From assembly GCA_000824805.1 (NCBI GenBank), contig CCNA01000034.1:434001-498000 (forward strand): DNA of 64,000 nt. The letters are read 5' to 3'. This DNA comes from Mesorhizobium sp. SOD10 (GTDB taxonomy: Bacteria > Pseudomonadota > Alphaproteobacteria > Rhizobiales > Rhizobiaceae). The translations under genes and the position numbers were made by a program. The notes under the pieces were generated by a model. It made no database searches. It had not been told where the DNA came from and saw only the letters and a program-made list of their open reading frames with translations. Shown here piece after piece: positions 8,296 through 17,028 of this stretch. Positions within the stretch are counted from its first letter, which is position 1, and each line of letters begins with the position of its first letter.

Positions 8296-9445
8296 CAGCC
8301 AGGACACGCTATCCAATCCCCGGCCGACCTCGGCCGGGGCAGTCAGCGCGAGCGCGGCCGCCGGGGCAAACAGCCCGGCGGTCGAGTTCCGCAACATCGA
8401 CATCGCCTATGGCAAGTTCGTCGCGGTGCGCGATTTCTCTTTGTCGATCCGCAAGGGCAGCTTCGTCACACTGCTCGGGCCGTCCGGCTGCGGCAAGACG
8501 ACGATCCTGCGCTCCATCGCCGGGCTGGTCGATATTTCGGGCGGCCAGATCATGATCGACGGGCGCCGCGTCGACGACGTGCCGATCTACAAGCGCAATA
8601 TCGGTCTTGTCTTCCAGAGCTATGCCCTCTTTCCGCACAAGACCGTGTTCGACAATGTCGCTTTCGGCCTGAAATACCGCAACGTGCCCAAGCCCGAGAT
8701 CGCGCGCAAGGTCGGCCAAGCGCTCGACATGGTGCGGCTGCCGGGCAGCGAGAAGAAACTGCCCTCGCAACTGTCGGGTGGCCAGCAGCAGCGCATCGCG
8801 CTGGCGCGCGCCATCGTTTTCGAGCCGCAGGTGCTTCTGCTCGACGAGCCGCTCTCGGCACTCGACGCGAACATGCGCGAGGAGATGCGCGTCGAGATCA
8901 AGAAGATCCAGAAAGCGACCGGCATCACCGCCATCTTCGTCACGCACGACCAGGAAGAAGCGCTCTCCATGTCGGACCGCATCGTGGTGATGAACGCCGG
9001 TTCGGTCGAGCAGATCGGCACGCCGGAGGAGGTCTATGACCGGCCCGCCACCGCCTTCGTCGCCGACTTCCTCGGCAAGGCCAACATGCTTTCAGGCACG
9101 GTAAGCCGGTCCGACGGGCCGATAATTGTCACGCTGGCCAGCGGCCAGACAGTCAATGTGCTTTCACCCAAGGCGCTGGCGCAGGGAAGCGCCGTTACGG
9201 TCGTGGTGCGGCCGCAAAAACTGTCGGTGGGTGGAATGAGCGCCAACCGGTTACCCGGCCGGGTCGTGTCGGCCTCCTATCTCGGCGGCAGCGCCATCTA
9301 CGAGGTCGACATAGGCGACAAGACGAACATTCGCGCCAACGTCGCGATCGGCGGCCGCGTGCTCAGTGAAGGCGAGGCGGTCGAGCTCGGCTTCGACCCG
9401 AACGATTGCGTTTTGCTGGACGAGGCCGGACGGCGCATTTCCTGA
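8288..9445 (+). CDS. ABC transporter ATP-binding protein (PotA-like)
   Basis: 385 residues from a GTG at 8288 inside the end of the binding-protein gene. After a 30-residue Ala-rich leader come Walker A GPSGCGKTT, the Q-loop (VFQSYALFPH), signature LSGGQQQR, Walker B LLLDEPLSALD and the H-loop histidine in VTHDQEEALSM. The C-terminal TOBE domain (about residues 285-380) matches the length of PotA-type ATPases. It completes the importer. Confidence 0.92.
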   Translation: MPDSQDTLSNPRPTSAGAVSASAAAGANSPAVEFRNIDIAYGKFVAVRDFSLSIRKGSFVTLLGPSGCGKTTILRSIAGLVDISGGQIMIDGRRVDDVPIYKRNIGLVFQSYALFPHKTVFDNVAFGLKYRNVPKPEIARKVGQALDMVRLPGSEKKLPSQLSGGQQQRIALARAIVFEPQVLLLDEPLSALDANMREEMRVEIKKIQKATGITAIFVTHDQEEALSMSDRIVVMNAGSVEQIGTPEEVYDRPATAFVADFLGKANMLSGTVSRSDGPIIVTLASGQTVNVLSPKALAQGSAVTVVVRPQKLSVGGMSANRLPGRVVSASYLGGSAIYEVDIGDKTNIRANVAIGGRVLSEGEAVELGFDPNDCVLLDEAGRRIS

Positions 9446-9625
9446 GGTCGCTATCCTCGATTCCGGTCCGGTTCTAATCGACGCGCGACCGGCAGGGCGT
9501 CAGTCGCGAAACCTCGATTCCACGGCAATTTCGACGCCCGCTCCAACGCTGGCTCCCCCGGTCGTAAGCCACAAGTCCTGCCATCGACGGCGCGAACGGT
9601 CGCGCCGCAAAAGATGGAGACGACG

Positions 9626-9874
9626 ATGACGAGTTTGGAACATACCGCTTATGAAACCGGCCGATCGGGCCTCGGCCCGATCGATTTTGCCAGCCGCGCG
9701 CTTAGGCTTTTCTATCGTGCGATGAGGATGCGCAGCGACCGCGCCGCCATGCAGGCCATGCCCGACTATCTGCTCAAGGACATGGGCATCGCCCGTTCGG
9801 AAATCGACCATTACACCTCGATGCGCTACGAGGCGTCCGATACCGAACGGATGGATATCGGCAACATCAGATGA
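9626..9874 (+). CDS. DUF1127 family small protein
   Basis: 82 residues from the ATG at 9626, chosen over the ATG at 9614 because GGAG lies at proper distance. The C-terminal motif MPDYLLKDMGIARSEI is the DUF1127 (YjiS-like) signature. Short DUF1127 proteins in alphaproteobacteria have been linked to phosphate/carbon metabolism and RNA turnover; nothing specific can be said here. It stands alone, followed by a terminator. Confidence 0.85.
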   Translation: MTSLEHTAYETGRSGLGPIDFASRALRLFYRAMRMRSDRAAMQAMPDYLLKDMGIARSEIDHYTSMRYEASDTERMDIGNIR

Positions 9875-9910
9875 CCCGCCTATGGCGAGCATGACCACGC
9901 CGTCGACAAG

Positions 9911-9940
9911 CCCCGGGCGCTTCCCAACGCCCGGGGTTTT
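9911..9940 (+). terminator. rho-independent terminator after the DUF1127 gene
   Basis: CCCCGGGCG at 9911-9919 pairs perfectly with CGCCCGGGG at 9928-9936 across an 8-nt loop and is followed by TTTT. Confidence 0.8.
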
Positions 9941-10120
9941 GCGTTCCGGCGCATTCGGTTCAGGCGGTGGGCCATGTTGTTTCAAACGATATCTCCACGC
10001 CAATTTCCACGGTGGGCCTAGGAAAAATTCCACGGCCGCAACCACTCTCGTTCAAACGCTCCATCGGCAAACAAAGGCCGTCACGGCAACCAAGCCGCAA
10101 ACCAACCTTTGGAGACGAAG

Positions 10121-10699
10121 ATGCAACCCACCACCAAACCTGCACGGCTTCCGCTCAATGGCGTCGACACGCCGAACCTTTTGGCGACGATCAATTTCGT
10201 CGCCGGGCAGCCGGAGCTGGCCAGATTCCAGTTCCGCGCCCACAACGAGTGGATCGAAGGCACGCACAGCAAGACCGTCATGAACGGCTTCTTCGGCGCC
10301 GGCCAGGAGCAGAAGCATGAGAAGCCGCATTATGCCGACGCCGACCATCCGGCGATTCTCTGCGGCGCCGACAATGCGCCGACACCGGTCGAGTGGCTGC
10401 TGCACGGGCTGGCGGGCTGCCTGATGGCGGGCGTCGCCAACATCGCCGCGGCGCGCGGCATCAAGCTCACCAAGGTGAAGTGCTCGGTCGACGGCGACAT
10501 CGACCTGCGCGGCATCCTCGGCATTTCCGACGAGGTCCGCAACGGCTTTCAGAACATCCAGGTGTCATTCGAGATCGAAGGCGACGCACCGGCTGAGAAG
10601 CTGCAGCAGCTGGTCGAGCAATCGCGCGCCCGTTCGGCCGTGTTCGACGTGCTGACCAAGGGCGTGCCGGTCACCGTCGGCATCAAGACTATCCAGTAA
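10121..10699 (+). CDS. OsmC family protein
   Basis: 192 residues from the ATG at 10121 (GGAGACGA upstream); a TTG at 10109 in frame is less likely. The OsmC fold is recognised by the central helix with its redox cysteine (GLAGCLMAG) and by the C-terminal strand ending in PVTVGI. The usual second cysteine appears in VKCSVDGDIDL, earlier than in classical OsmC/Ohr, so peroxidase activity is plausible but not certain. It precedes two flavin monooxygenase genes and may protect against or take part in their oxidative chemistry. Confidence 0.8.
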   Translation: MQPTTKPARLPLNGVDTPNLLATINFVAGQPELARFQFRAHNEWIEGTHSKTVMNGFFGAGQEQKHEKPHYADADHPAILCGADNAPTPVEWLLHGLAGCLMAGVANIAAARGIKLTKVKCSVDGDIDLRGILGISDEVRNGFQNIQVSFEIEGDAPAEKLQQLVEQSRARSAVFDVLTKGVPVTVGIKTIQ

Positions 10700-10765
10700 G
10701 CTGAAGCCGGCAGGCGGCCCGGAGCCGGTCCGGGCTACCTCCCCTCCTGTCGACGGAAATGAAAC

Positions 10766-11992
10766 ATGAGACGCGCGGACGTCGTCATCATCGGCGCGGG
10801 CCAGGCCGGCCTTGCGCTCAGCCATTGCCTCGGCAAGGCCGGCATCGACCATGCCGTGCTGGAGCGCGGCCGCATCGGTGAGCGGTGGCGCTCGCAGAGC
10901 TGGCGTTCACTAAGGCTGCTCACGCCGAACTGGCTGAACGCCCTGCCCGGCTCGCCCTATAAGGGCGGCGATCCCGACGGCTTCATGAGCAAAGGGACTT
11001 TCGTGGAAAGCCTGGAGCGCTACGCCTGGCAATGGCATGCGCCCGTCGAGACCAATGTCGAGGTCGTCGCCGCCAAGCGCACCGGCGACAGCTTTGCCTT
11101 GCGAACCACCGCCGGCGACTGGTCGGCGCGCGTCCTCGTCGTCGCGACGGGACATTGCGACCGGCCGGTCATCCCTTTTTCGGCTGAGACCCTTCGCGGA
11201 CCGCTCAGCATCCACGCCTCGCAATATCGCTCGCCAGGCGAGCTGCCGGGCGGCGGCGTGCTGGTCGTCGGCGCCTCGTCCTCCGGCGTGCAGATCGCCG
11301 ACGAGCTCGCCCGCGCCGGGCGGCGCGTGGTGCTTTCGGTCGGCAAGCATACGCGCCTGCCCAGAACATGGCGGGGCCAGGATATCTTCTTCTGGCTCTG
11401 CGCAATCGGCCTGATGGCGCAGCGTCGGGAGGACCTTGCCGATCCCGAAAGCGCCAGGCGCCAGCCCTCGCTGCAGCTCGCCGGCCGGCCGGACAGAGCC
11501 GATGTCGATCTCGCCACGCTGCAGGCGCTCGGCGTGGAGCTGACCGGGCGGGTGTGCGGCGTCGGCGACCGCGAGATCGCCTTCGCCGGCGATCTCGGCC
11601 AGCACATCGCGACGACGGAAGCCAAGCAGACACGCCTGCTCGACCAGATCGACCGCTTCGTGGGGACGGCGACGCCATACCGGCCCGAGCCGGTGGCGAT
11701 GCCGGCGACGTGCGCAGAGCGGCTTTCGCTGACCGACGGATCGATCCGCAGCATCGTCTGGGCAACCGGCTATACGCGCTCGTTCGGCTGGCTGGAGCCG
11801 CTGGCGCTCGGCGCCGATGGCGAGCTCGCCCATCGGGGCGGCGTCACCAGCGTGCCCGGCCTCTACGCGCTCGGCTTCCGCTTCCTGCGCAAGCGCGATT
11901 CCAACTTCATCGGCGGCGTCGGCGCGGATGCCGAGGCGATCGCGGCCGAAATCTCCCGTCATCTCGACTGCAACGGCCGCAAGGCGGCCTGA
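10766..11992 (+). CDS. flavin-containing monooxygenase (CzcO/FMO-like NAD(P)-binding oxidoreductase)
   Basis: 408 residues. The FAD-binding Rossmann motif is at the start (VVIIGAGQAGLALSHCLG) and a second dinucleotide site for NAD(P)H is at about residue 165 (VLVVGASSSGVQIADELA). RIGERWRSQSWRSLRLLTPN is typical of the FMO/CzcO group. The ATG sits 66 bp after the OsmC gene. Substrate unknown; the following PHBH-fold monooxygenase and MaoC hydratase suggest a degradative or tailoring pathway. Confidence 0.82.
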   Translation: MRRADVVIIGAGQAGLALSHCLGKAGIDHAVLERGRIGERWRSQSWRSLRLLTPNWLNALPGSPYKGGDPDGFMSKGTFVESLERYAWQWHAPVETNVEVVAAKRTGDSFALRTTAGDWSARVLVVATGHCDRPVIPFSAETLRGPLSIHASQYRSPGELPGGGVLVVGASSSGVQIADELARAGRRVVLSVGKHTRLPRTWRGQDIFFWLCAIGLMAQRREDLADPESARRQPSLQLAGRPDRADVDLATLQALGVELTGRVCGVGDREIAFAGDLGQHIATTEAKQTRLLDQIDRFVGTATPYRPEPVAMPATCAERLSLTDGSIRSIVWATGYTRSFGWLEPLALGADGELAHRGGVTSVPGLYALGFRFLRKRDSNFIGGVGADAEAIAAEISRHLDCNGRKAA

Positions 11993-12004
11993 GGACATTT
12001 GAAC

Positions 12005-13300
12005 ATGCCAAGCAACCTGATCTCCCTCATGGCGACCCCCAAGCGTGGCCATTACGACGCCATCATCGTCGGAGCGCGCTGCGCAGGTGCGGCGACGGCG
12101 ATGCTGCTCGCCCGCGCGGGCCTCAAGGTGCTGGCGATCGACCGCAAGCCCTATGGATCCGACACGCTGTCGACGCATGCGCTGATGCGGCCCGCGGTTC
12201 TGCAATTGTGGCGCTGGGGCCTGCTCGATCCGCTGTTCATGGCCGGCACGCCGCTCATCGAGACGACGACCTTCCACTATGGCGACGAGGAGATCACCAT
12301 CCCGCTCGCCGCCGGTTCGGACCTGCCCGGCCTGATCGCGCCGCGGCGCACCGTGCTCGACCGCATCTTGGTGGATGCGGCGCGCAAGGCCGGCGCGGAG
12401 GTGCTGCATGAGGTGGCGGTCGGCGATCTCTTCGCCGACACGCGCGGCCGCGTGCGCGGCATCGAGATCCGCACCGCCGGCCGTGCGTCCCTTCGGGTCA
12501 GCGCCGATATCGTGGTCGGCGCAGACGGCATCGGCTCGCTGGTGGCAAAATGCGTCGACGCCCAGACCTTGCGGCGCGGCGCGGTGTCGGCTGCCCATGT
12601 CTATGGCTATGCGCCGGTCGAGCCGGGCGCCGGCTATCACTGGTATTTCCGCGACGGAATCGCCGGCTCCTTCATCCCGACCAATGATGGTCTCGCCTGC
12701 ATCGTCGCCTCTGTGCCGACAAGCCTGTTCGACCAGCGCTTCCGCCTCGGCCACGCGCGGGCCCGCATGGATGTGCTGGAGGCGCTTTCACCGGCGCTGG
12801 CCGCAGAGGCGACCCAGGCGCCGAAGGATGCCCGCCTGCAGGCGTTCCGCGGCGTGCCGGGCTATATCCGCCAGGCGCACGGCCCCGGCTGGGCGCTGGT
12901 GGGCGACGCCGGGTTCTTCCGCGACCCGATCACCTCGCACGGCATTTCCGACGCCTTGCGCGACGCCGAGAGCCTGGCGCAGGCCATCCTCGACGGCTCG
13001 GACGCGGCATTCGCGGTCTGGCAGCAGCAGCGCGACATCGTTGCCAACCAGATCCTCGACACCACGGACGCCGTCGCCGGCTTCGACTGGACGCTCGACG
13101 ACATCGGCGAGCGGCATCGCCGTTTCAGCGCGGTGCTGAAGGCGGAGGTGCAGGCGCTGGCCGGACAGCCCTTGCCGGCTCGCCGCGCCCCTTCCTCTGC
13201 ATCGCAGCCGACAGCCCACCGGGCGCCGGCCAACCAGGACGAGCCGCCGGCCGCGGCCCCGTCGAAGCTCACTCGCAACCGAACCGGAGCAAGATCATGA
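12005..13300 (+). CDS. FAD-dependent monooxygenase (geranylgeranyl reductase/PHBH-like)
   Basis: 431 residues from ATG 12005 (an in-frame TTG at 11999 is possible). GxGxxA-type FAD motif IVGARCAGAATAMLLARAG, the conserved RRTVLDRILVDAA and the second FAD motif GDAGFFRDPITSHGISDA place it in the PHBH-fold family of aromatic hydroxylases and geranylgeranyl reductase-like enzymes. It is 12 bp behind the FMO gene and its stop overlaps the MaoC start, so the three genes form one operon. The last 50 residues are Pro/Ala-rich and look unstructured. Confidence 0.82.
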   Translation: MPSNLISLMATPKRGHYDAIIVGARCAGAATAMLLARAGLKVLAIDRKPYGSDTLSTHALMRPAVLQLWRWGLLDPLFMAGTPLIETTTFHYGDEEITIPLAAGSDLPGLIAPRRTVLDRILVDAARKAGAEVLHEVAVGDLFADTRGRVRGIEIRTAGRASLRVSADIVVGADGIGSLVAKCVDAQTLRRGAVSAAHVYGYAPVEPGAGYHWYFRDGIAGSFIPTNDGLACIVASVPTSLFDQRFRLGHARARMDVLEALSPALAAEATQAPKDARLQAFRGVPGYIRQAHGPGWALVGDAGFFRDPITSHGISDALRDAESLAQAILDGSDAAFAVWQQQRDIVANQILDTTDAVAGFDWTLDDIGERHRRFSAVLKAEVQALAGQPLPARRAPSSASQPTAHRAPANQDEPPAAAPSKLTRNRTGARS

Positions 13301-13752
13301 CTGTGCATCTAATGAAGGACGGCTGGGTCGCCGTCATCAACGGGCGTCCAAGAGTGGGCGCCTTCGCGGAGCGTTCGCGGCGCACGCAGCCGCAGGATAT
13401 CGACGCCTTCGCCGAGATGACCGGCGACCGCAACCCGCTGCATTACGACAAGGCGCTGGCCGAGGCTTCGGTGTTCGGCAAGCTCATCGTGCAGGGCGGC
13501 GTCACCTCCGGCATCCTGAACGCGGTGGTGGCGGAGGATCTTCCCGGCCCCGGCTCGGTATTCCTCGAAGTCTCGTGGAAATTCGTCAAGGCGGTCGGCG
13601 TTGGCGAGCTGATCACCGGCCGCGTTGAAGTCACGGAGGTGCGTGCCGATAAGCCGATCACCAAGCTGGAGACTTCGGTGCGCAACGAAGCCGGCGAGCT
13701 TTGCCTCACCGGCACCGCCACGGTGTTCACCGTGCCTTTGGCCCGGGGCTGA
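13297..13752 (+). CDS. MaoC-like hot-dog hydratase
   Basis: 151 residues. The (R)-specific enoyl-CoA hydratase motif is visible: DIDAFAEMTGDRNPLHYD carries the catalytic Asp and His, followed by the hot-dog helix (IVQGGVTSGILNAVV). It starts inside the stop codon of the flavin monooxygenase gene (ATGA) and is the last gene of that operon, convergent with the SARP-hydrolase gene 18 bp away. It may hydrate an unsaturated acyl-CoA in the same pathway. Confidence 0.85.
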   Translation: MTVHLMKDGWVAVINGRPRVGAFAERSRRTQPQDIDAFAEMTGDRNPLHYDKALAEASVFGKLIVQGGVTSGILNAVVAEDLPGPGSVFLEVSWKFVKAVGVGELITGRVEVTEVRADKPITKLETSVRNEAGELCLTGTATVFTVPLARG

Positions 13753-13770
13753 GCTCTCTTCGATGCCTCG

Positions 13771-15330
13771 TCACGCGCCCGCTGTCTCGGCGATGAAGGC
13801 GCGGACGTGGTCGATGAACTCCTCGAAGGCGGGTTCACCTTCGAGCAAAATGTGGTTCTGGCTTTCGAGCTCGATGAAGCGCGCGCCGGGAATGCCGGCG
13901 GCCATGGTGCGGCCCGACTCCACCGGCGCCACATTGTCATCCCGCGCATGCAGCACCAGCGTCGGCACGCGCACCTTTTCCAGCAAGCCGCTGACATCGA
14001 TCACCGAAAAGGCGTTCTGCAGACGCCAGGCATCGTCAGGTGAGACGGTGCGCAGCATCAGATCGTCCATCCAGGCGAAATGTTCGTGCGTGGCGCCGGG
14101 GATGAACATGGAGCAGAAGGCCTGGCGGAACATCGGGTTCGGCTTGCCCCAGCTCTCACGCATCAGCGTCGCGACGGCCTCGCGCGTCGCGATCTCGCCG
14201 GCGTCGCCGCGCGCCCTCCAGCCTTTGACGTAGCCGCCATAGAGGATCATGCCCGACACTTTGTCGGGGTGGCGGATGGCATAGGCGATCGAAACAGCGC
14301 AGCTCTGCGACAGGCCAAGCAAGGTGAAGCGGTCGAGCCCTGTCGCCTCGACCACGCATTCGAGGTCGGACACCATGGTGTCGAACGAGATATCGACGAC
14401 ATGCCTCTGCGACAGGCCGTTGCAGCGCTCGTCATAGCGCACCAGCCGGTTATTGCGCGACAGTTCCCGCATCCAATGCCGCCAGATCGGGCTGTCCCAG
14501 TCGAAGGTGAGATGCGACATCCAATGCGCGGCGCGCAGGATGGCCGGGCCATTGCCGGTGCTGGCATAGGCGAGCCTTGTGCCGTCGAGAGCACGGCAGA
14601 ACTGCACGGCGCGGCCGGGATCCTGCGGCGACGCAGCGGGTTTCGACGGTCCCTGCGGGGGCGCGGGGGAAGCAGGCTGCGGCGCGCGGCCACTGGCTTG
14701 CGCGGCCGCCGACCGGACCTTCTCCTCCAGCATCTCGATCTCGGCGGCGAGGCTGACGTCGTGGGGCACGAGGCGGCGCAGGCGCTGGGCGAACGGCAGC
14801 GCGCGTCGCGGCTCATTCCCCAAGCGCTCGACCAGCTCGCGCAAAATGCCGAGCTCGACGATTTCGACTTCGCTCGCAATGGCCTGCCGCCAGGCTTCAT
14901 AGTCGAAGCAGCGCTCGAGCGAGAGATCGGCGAGAAAGCCGCCGCGGATCGAGGCCAGGACGGCTTCGAGTTCCTCGGTCGAGTGGGCTGAAAGGTCGGC
15001 CTTCACCAGCGGCGCCAGCCGCGCATAATCCGTCTCGAGGTTGAGCGCGACGGCGTTGCGATCGGCGCTCAGGACCGATTCGTCGCCGCCCAGCACCTGG
15101 CGAATCTTGGACAGGCTCCAGCGCAAGGCGCCGCGCGGATCGTCAGGGATGTCCCAGAATATCTCGCACAGCCGCTCGCGCTGGTGCGGCCTTGCGGTGA
15201 CGGCGAGGTAGGCGAGCAGCGCCCGCGTCTTGCGCGACGGCGGCAGGTCGAGCGGCTGGCCGTCGCGCGTTACCTGAAAATCGCCAAGCACGCGCAGCTT
15301 CAGCACTCCGATATGCGGACTGTCGCTCAT
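13771..15330 (-). CDS. SARP-like regulator fused to an alpha/beta hydrolase
   Basis: 519 residues from the ATG at 15330; the frame continues upstream but the SARP domain begins right after this start (LKLRVLGDFQVTRDGQPL). Residues about 5-95 are the winged helix, 100-235 the BTAD domain, followed by an Ala/Pro linker, then an alpha/beta hydrolase (about 270-519). The nucleophile elbow reads GLSQS, the acid is probably the Asp of HARDD and the histidine that of SQNHIL. Such fusions occur in rhizobia, where the hydrolase may serve as ligand sensor or enzyme. It is convergent with the monooxygenase/MaoC operon, a plausible target. Confidence 0.82.
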   Translation of the reverse strand: MSDSPHIGVLKLRVLGDFQVTRDGQPLDLPPSRKTRALLAYLAVTARPHQRERLCEIFWDIPDDPRGALRWSLSKIRQVLGGDESVLSADRNAVALNLETDYARLAPLVKADLSAHSTEELEAVLASIRGGFLADLSLERCFDYEAWRQAIASEVEIVELGILRELVERLGNEPRRALPFAQRLRRLVPHDVSLAAEIEMLEEKVRSAAAQASGRAPQPASPAPPQGPSKPAASPQDPGRAVQFCRALDGTRLAYASTGNGPAILRAAHWMSHLTFDWDSPIWRHWMRELSRNNRLVRYDERCNGLSQRHVVDISFDTMVSDLECVVEATGLDRFTLLGLSQSCAVSIAYAIRHPDKVSGMILYGGYVKGWRARGDAGEIATREAVATLMRESWGKPNPMFRQAFCSMFIPGATHEHFAWMDDLMLRTVSPDDAWRLQNAFSVIDVSGLLEKVRVPTLVLHARDDNVAPVESGRTMAAGIPGARFIELESQNHILLEGEPAFEEFIDHVRAFIAETAGA

Positions 15331-15482
15331 GCGTCCACGCGCTTGTCGATCGCCATGATCCACCTTCGGCCTTGGCCGACGCTGCGAAGGGGCAGCCAAT
15401 AGCAAAATCGGCTAATTTAGGAAAGCGTGACACAGAGTGCCCAAGGTACGAGGACCTGAAAAATGACGCCCTTCGCCGCTCC

Positions 15483-16439
15483 TCACGCCTTGGCCGGAGC
15501 CGCCCTCGGCTTGATGACGGTGGCCAGCACGACCCCGGCCACGATGAAGGCCGCGCCGAGCAGATCGTAGTCGTGCAGGCTCTCGCCGAGCAGCAGATAG
15601 GCGAGGATGGCGACGAAAAGAGTCTGCAGATAGAGCAGCATGCTTGCCCGGCTCGCGCCCAGCATCTCAACGCTTTTGTTGTAGAGATAATACATCAGCG
15701 CGCCACCGGGGCCGGCCAGATAGGCAAGCGCAAGCAGGCCGTTGCCGTTCAAGGCCGATCGCTCGTCGTTGACGATTTCCCACAGATGGAACGGCAGCGC
15801 CGCCACCGCGCCGGCCCCGAGCAGGAGGACCACCAGCGGCAGGAGCTCGAGGCCGAATTTGGAGCGACGCAGCAGCACTGTGTAGAGCGCCCAGCAGAAG
15901 GCGCTGCCGACGATCCATAATTCGCCAATGTTGAAGCGCAGTTGCACCAGCGCCGCGAAGTTGCCATGCGCGACGATCACCAGCATGCCGGCTAGTGCTG
16001 CTACCGCGCCGAGTGACTTCCAGAGGCCGAGCGGTTCGCCAAGCACGAGGCGCGCGAGCACCATGGTCATGATCGGCGACATCGCCATGATGATGCCGGC
16101 GGTGGTCGCATCGGTGTCGTTCAGGCCATTGTAGATCATGCCTTGGCAAAGCGTCAGGCCGATGGCGCCGACGGCGACGATCTCCAACGGCCGCGATTTG
16201 AGGAGCGCAATCATCGCGCCGTGATGGCGGTGCACGATCGGCAACAGAACGGCGCAGGCCAGCAAGAGCCGCCAGAAGCACAGCCCCCAGGGCGGCATTT
16301 CCGGCGCCACCCATTTGGCCGCGATATAGACGCCCGCCGACAGCAGCCAGCACAGCACGGCGGTGGGATAGCCCCCCGGGGAGGTTATCGAGATCGCGGC
16401 AGATTGGTCCGCCGGATGCGCTATCGGTATCGCCTGCAT
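15483..16439 (-). CDS. EamA/DMT family transporter
   Basis: 318 residues from the ATG at 16439 (an upstream in-frame ATG at 16475 gives 330). Ten hydrophobic segments in two EamA halves are visible, with TTAGIIMAMSPIMTMVLARL in the first and GASRASMLLYLQTLFVAILA in the second. The family exports metabolites such as amino acids; the substrate cannot be inferred. It stands alone between the SARP-hydrolase gene and a hypothetical gene. Confidence 0.85.
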   Translation of the reverse strand: MQAIPIAHPADQSAAISITSPGGYPTAVLCWLLSAGVYIAAKWVAPEMPPWGLCFWRLLLACAVLLPIVHRHHGAMIALLKSRPLEIVAVGAIGLTLCQGMIYNGLNDTDATTAGIIMAMSPIMTMVLARLVLGEPLGLWKSLGAVAALAGMLVIVAHGNFAALVQLRFNIGELWIVGSAFCWALYTVLLRRSKFGLELLPLVVLLLGAGAVAALPFHLWEIVNDERSALNGNGLLALAYLAGPGGALMYYLYNKSVEMLGASRASMLLYLQTLFVAILAYLLLGESLHDYDLLGAAFIVAGVVLATVIKPRAAPAKA

Positions 16440-16542
16440 CGCATGCCCTCGTTCGATGAATGCCAGCCCGGACATGAGCGGCAGTCTACCTCAACTCGAA
16501 AGCGTTACCTATGACCGGCGATGGAGGGCCGGCGTCCAAAGA

Positions 16543-16824
16543 TCAATGCGACTTCTCGCCGGCCATATGCAGAAGATCCCAGGCCGAACCGACGCGACCG
16601 TGCAACTGCGAGGCGAAGCGTTCGGCTTCGACGTCTTCGAGGCCGTCGTCGACAAGAGCCTCGATGCTTCGACGCAGCAAGACAAGTTGCATCTGCCGCG
16701 CATGGCTTCTGTCGGTTTCGCGCATGATGGCCGTGACGTGATAGGCAACGACCGGCTGGCCAAGACAGGAGAGAAGCGCGCCCGATCCTGCCGTCGCCGC
16801 GGTGACCGCTTCCTCGATGTTCAT
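16543..16824 (-). CDS. hypothetical small protein
   Basis: 93 residues from the ATG at 16824, which has AGGAG at good distance; the frame also opens at 16914 without such a site. The protein is largely helical by appearance (NIEEAVTAAT, LLRRSIEALVDDGLEDVEAE) with no signal peptide or membrane segment. I do not recognise a family. A competing frame on the other strand (16456-16968) has a less protein-like composition. Confidence 0.5.
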   Translation of the reverse strand: MNIEEAVTAATAGSGALLSCLGQPVVAYHVTAIMRETDRSHARQMQLVLLRRSIEALVDDGLEDVEAERFASQLHGRVGSAWDLLHMAGEKSH

Positions 16825-17028
16825 TCCGGCGCTCCTCATCTCAAGATGCTGGGCGCCTCCCCGGCAAATGGCGACGGTATCCGCCGCTTCTTTTCTGAAT
16901 GGTCGCGCGCTCATCGCCCGCGGCCAAAATCAGTATCCTCCAGAACCGTATTAAAGGCGACCGGATAGCTAATCGATGGTTAACGGAGGCGCGCAAATCT
17001 TAACCGTCCGGGCCGGCTTGACGCATCC

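Noticed and set aside
10910..12754. Minus-strand frame of 614 codons
   Set aside because: Antisense to two flavin monooxygenases with clear FAD motifs.
16456..16968. Plus-strand frame of 170 codons opposite the small hypothetical gene
   Set aside because: Arg/Ser-rich without domain; the minus-strand frame has a ribosome binding site and better composition.
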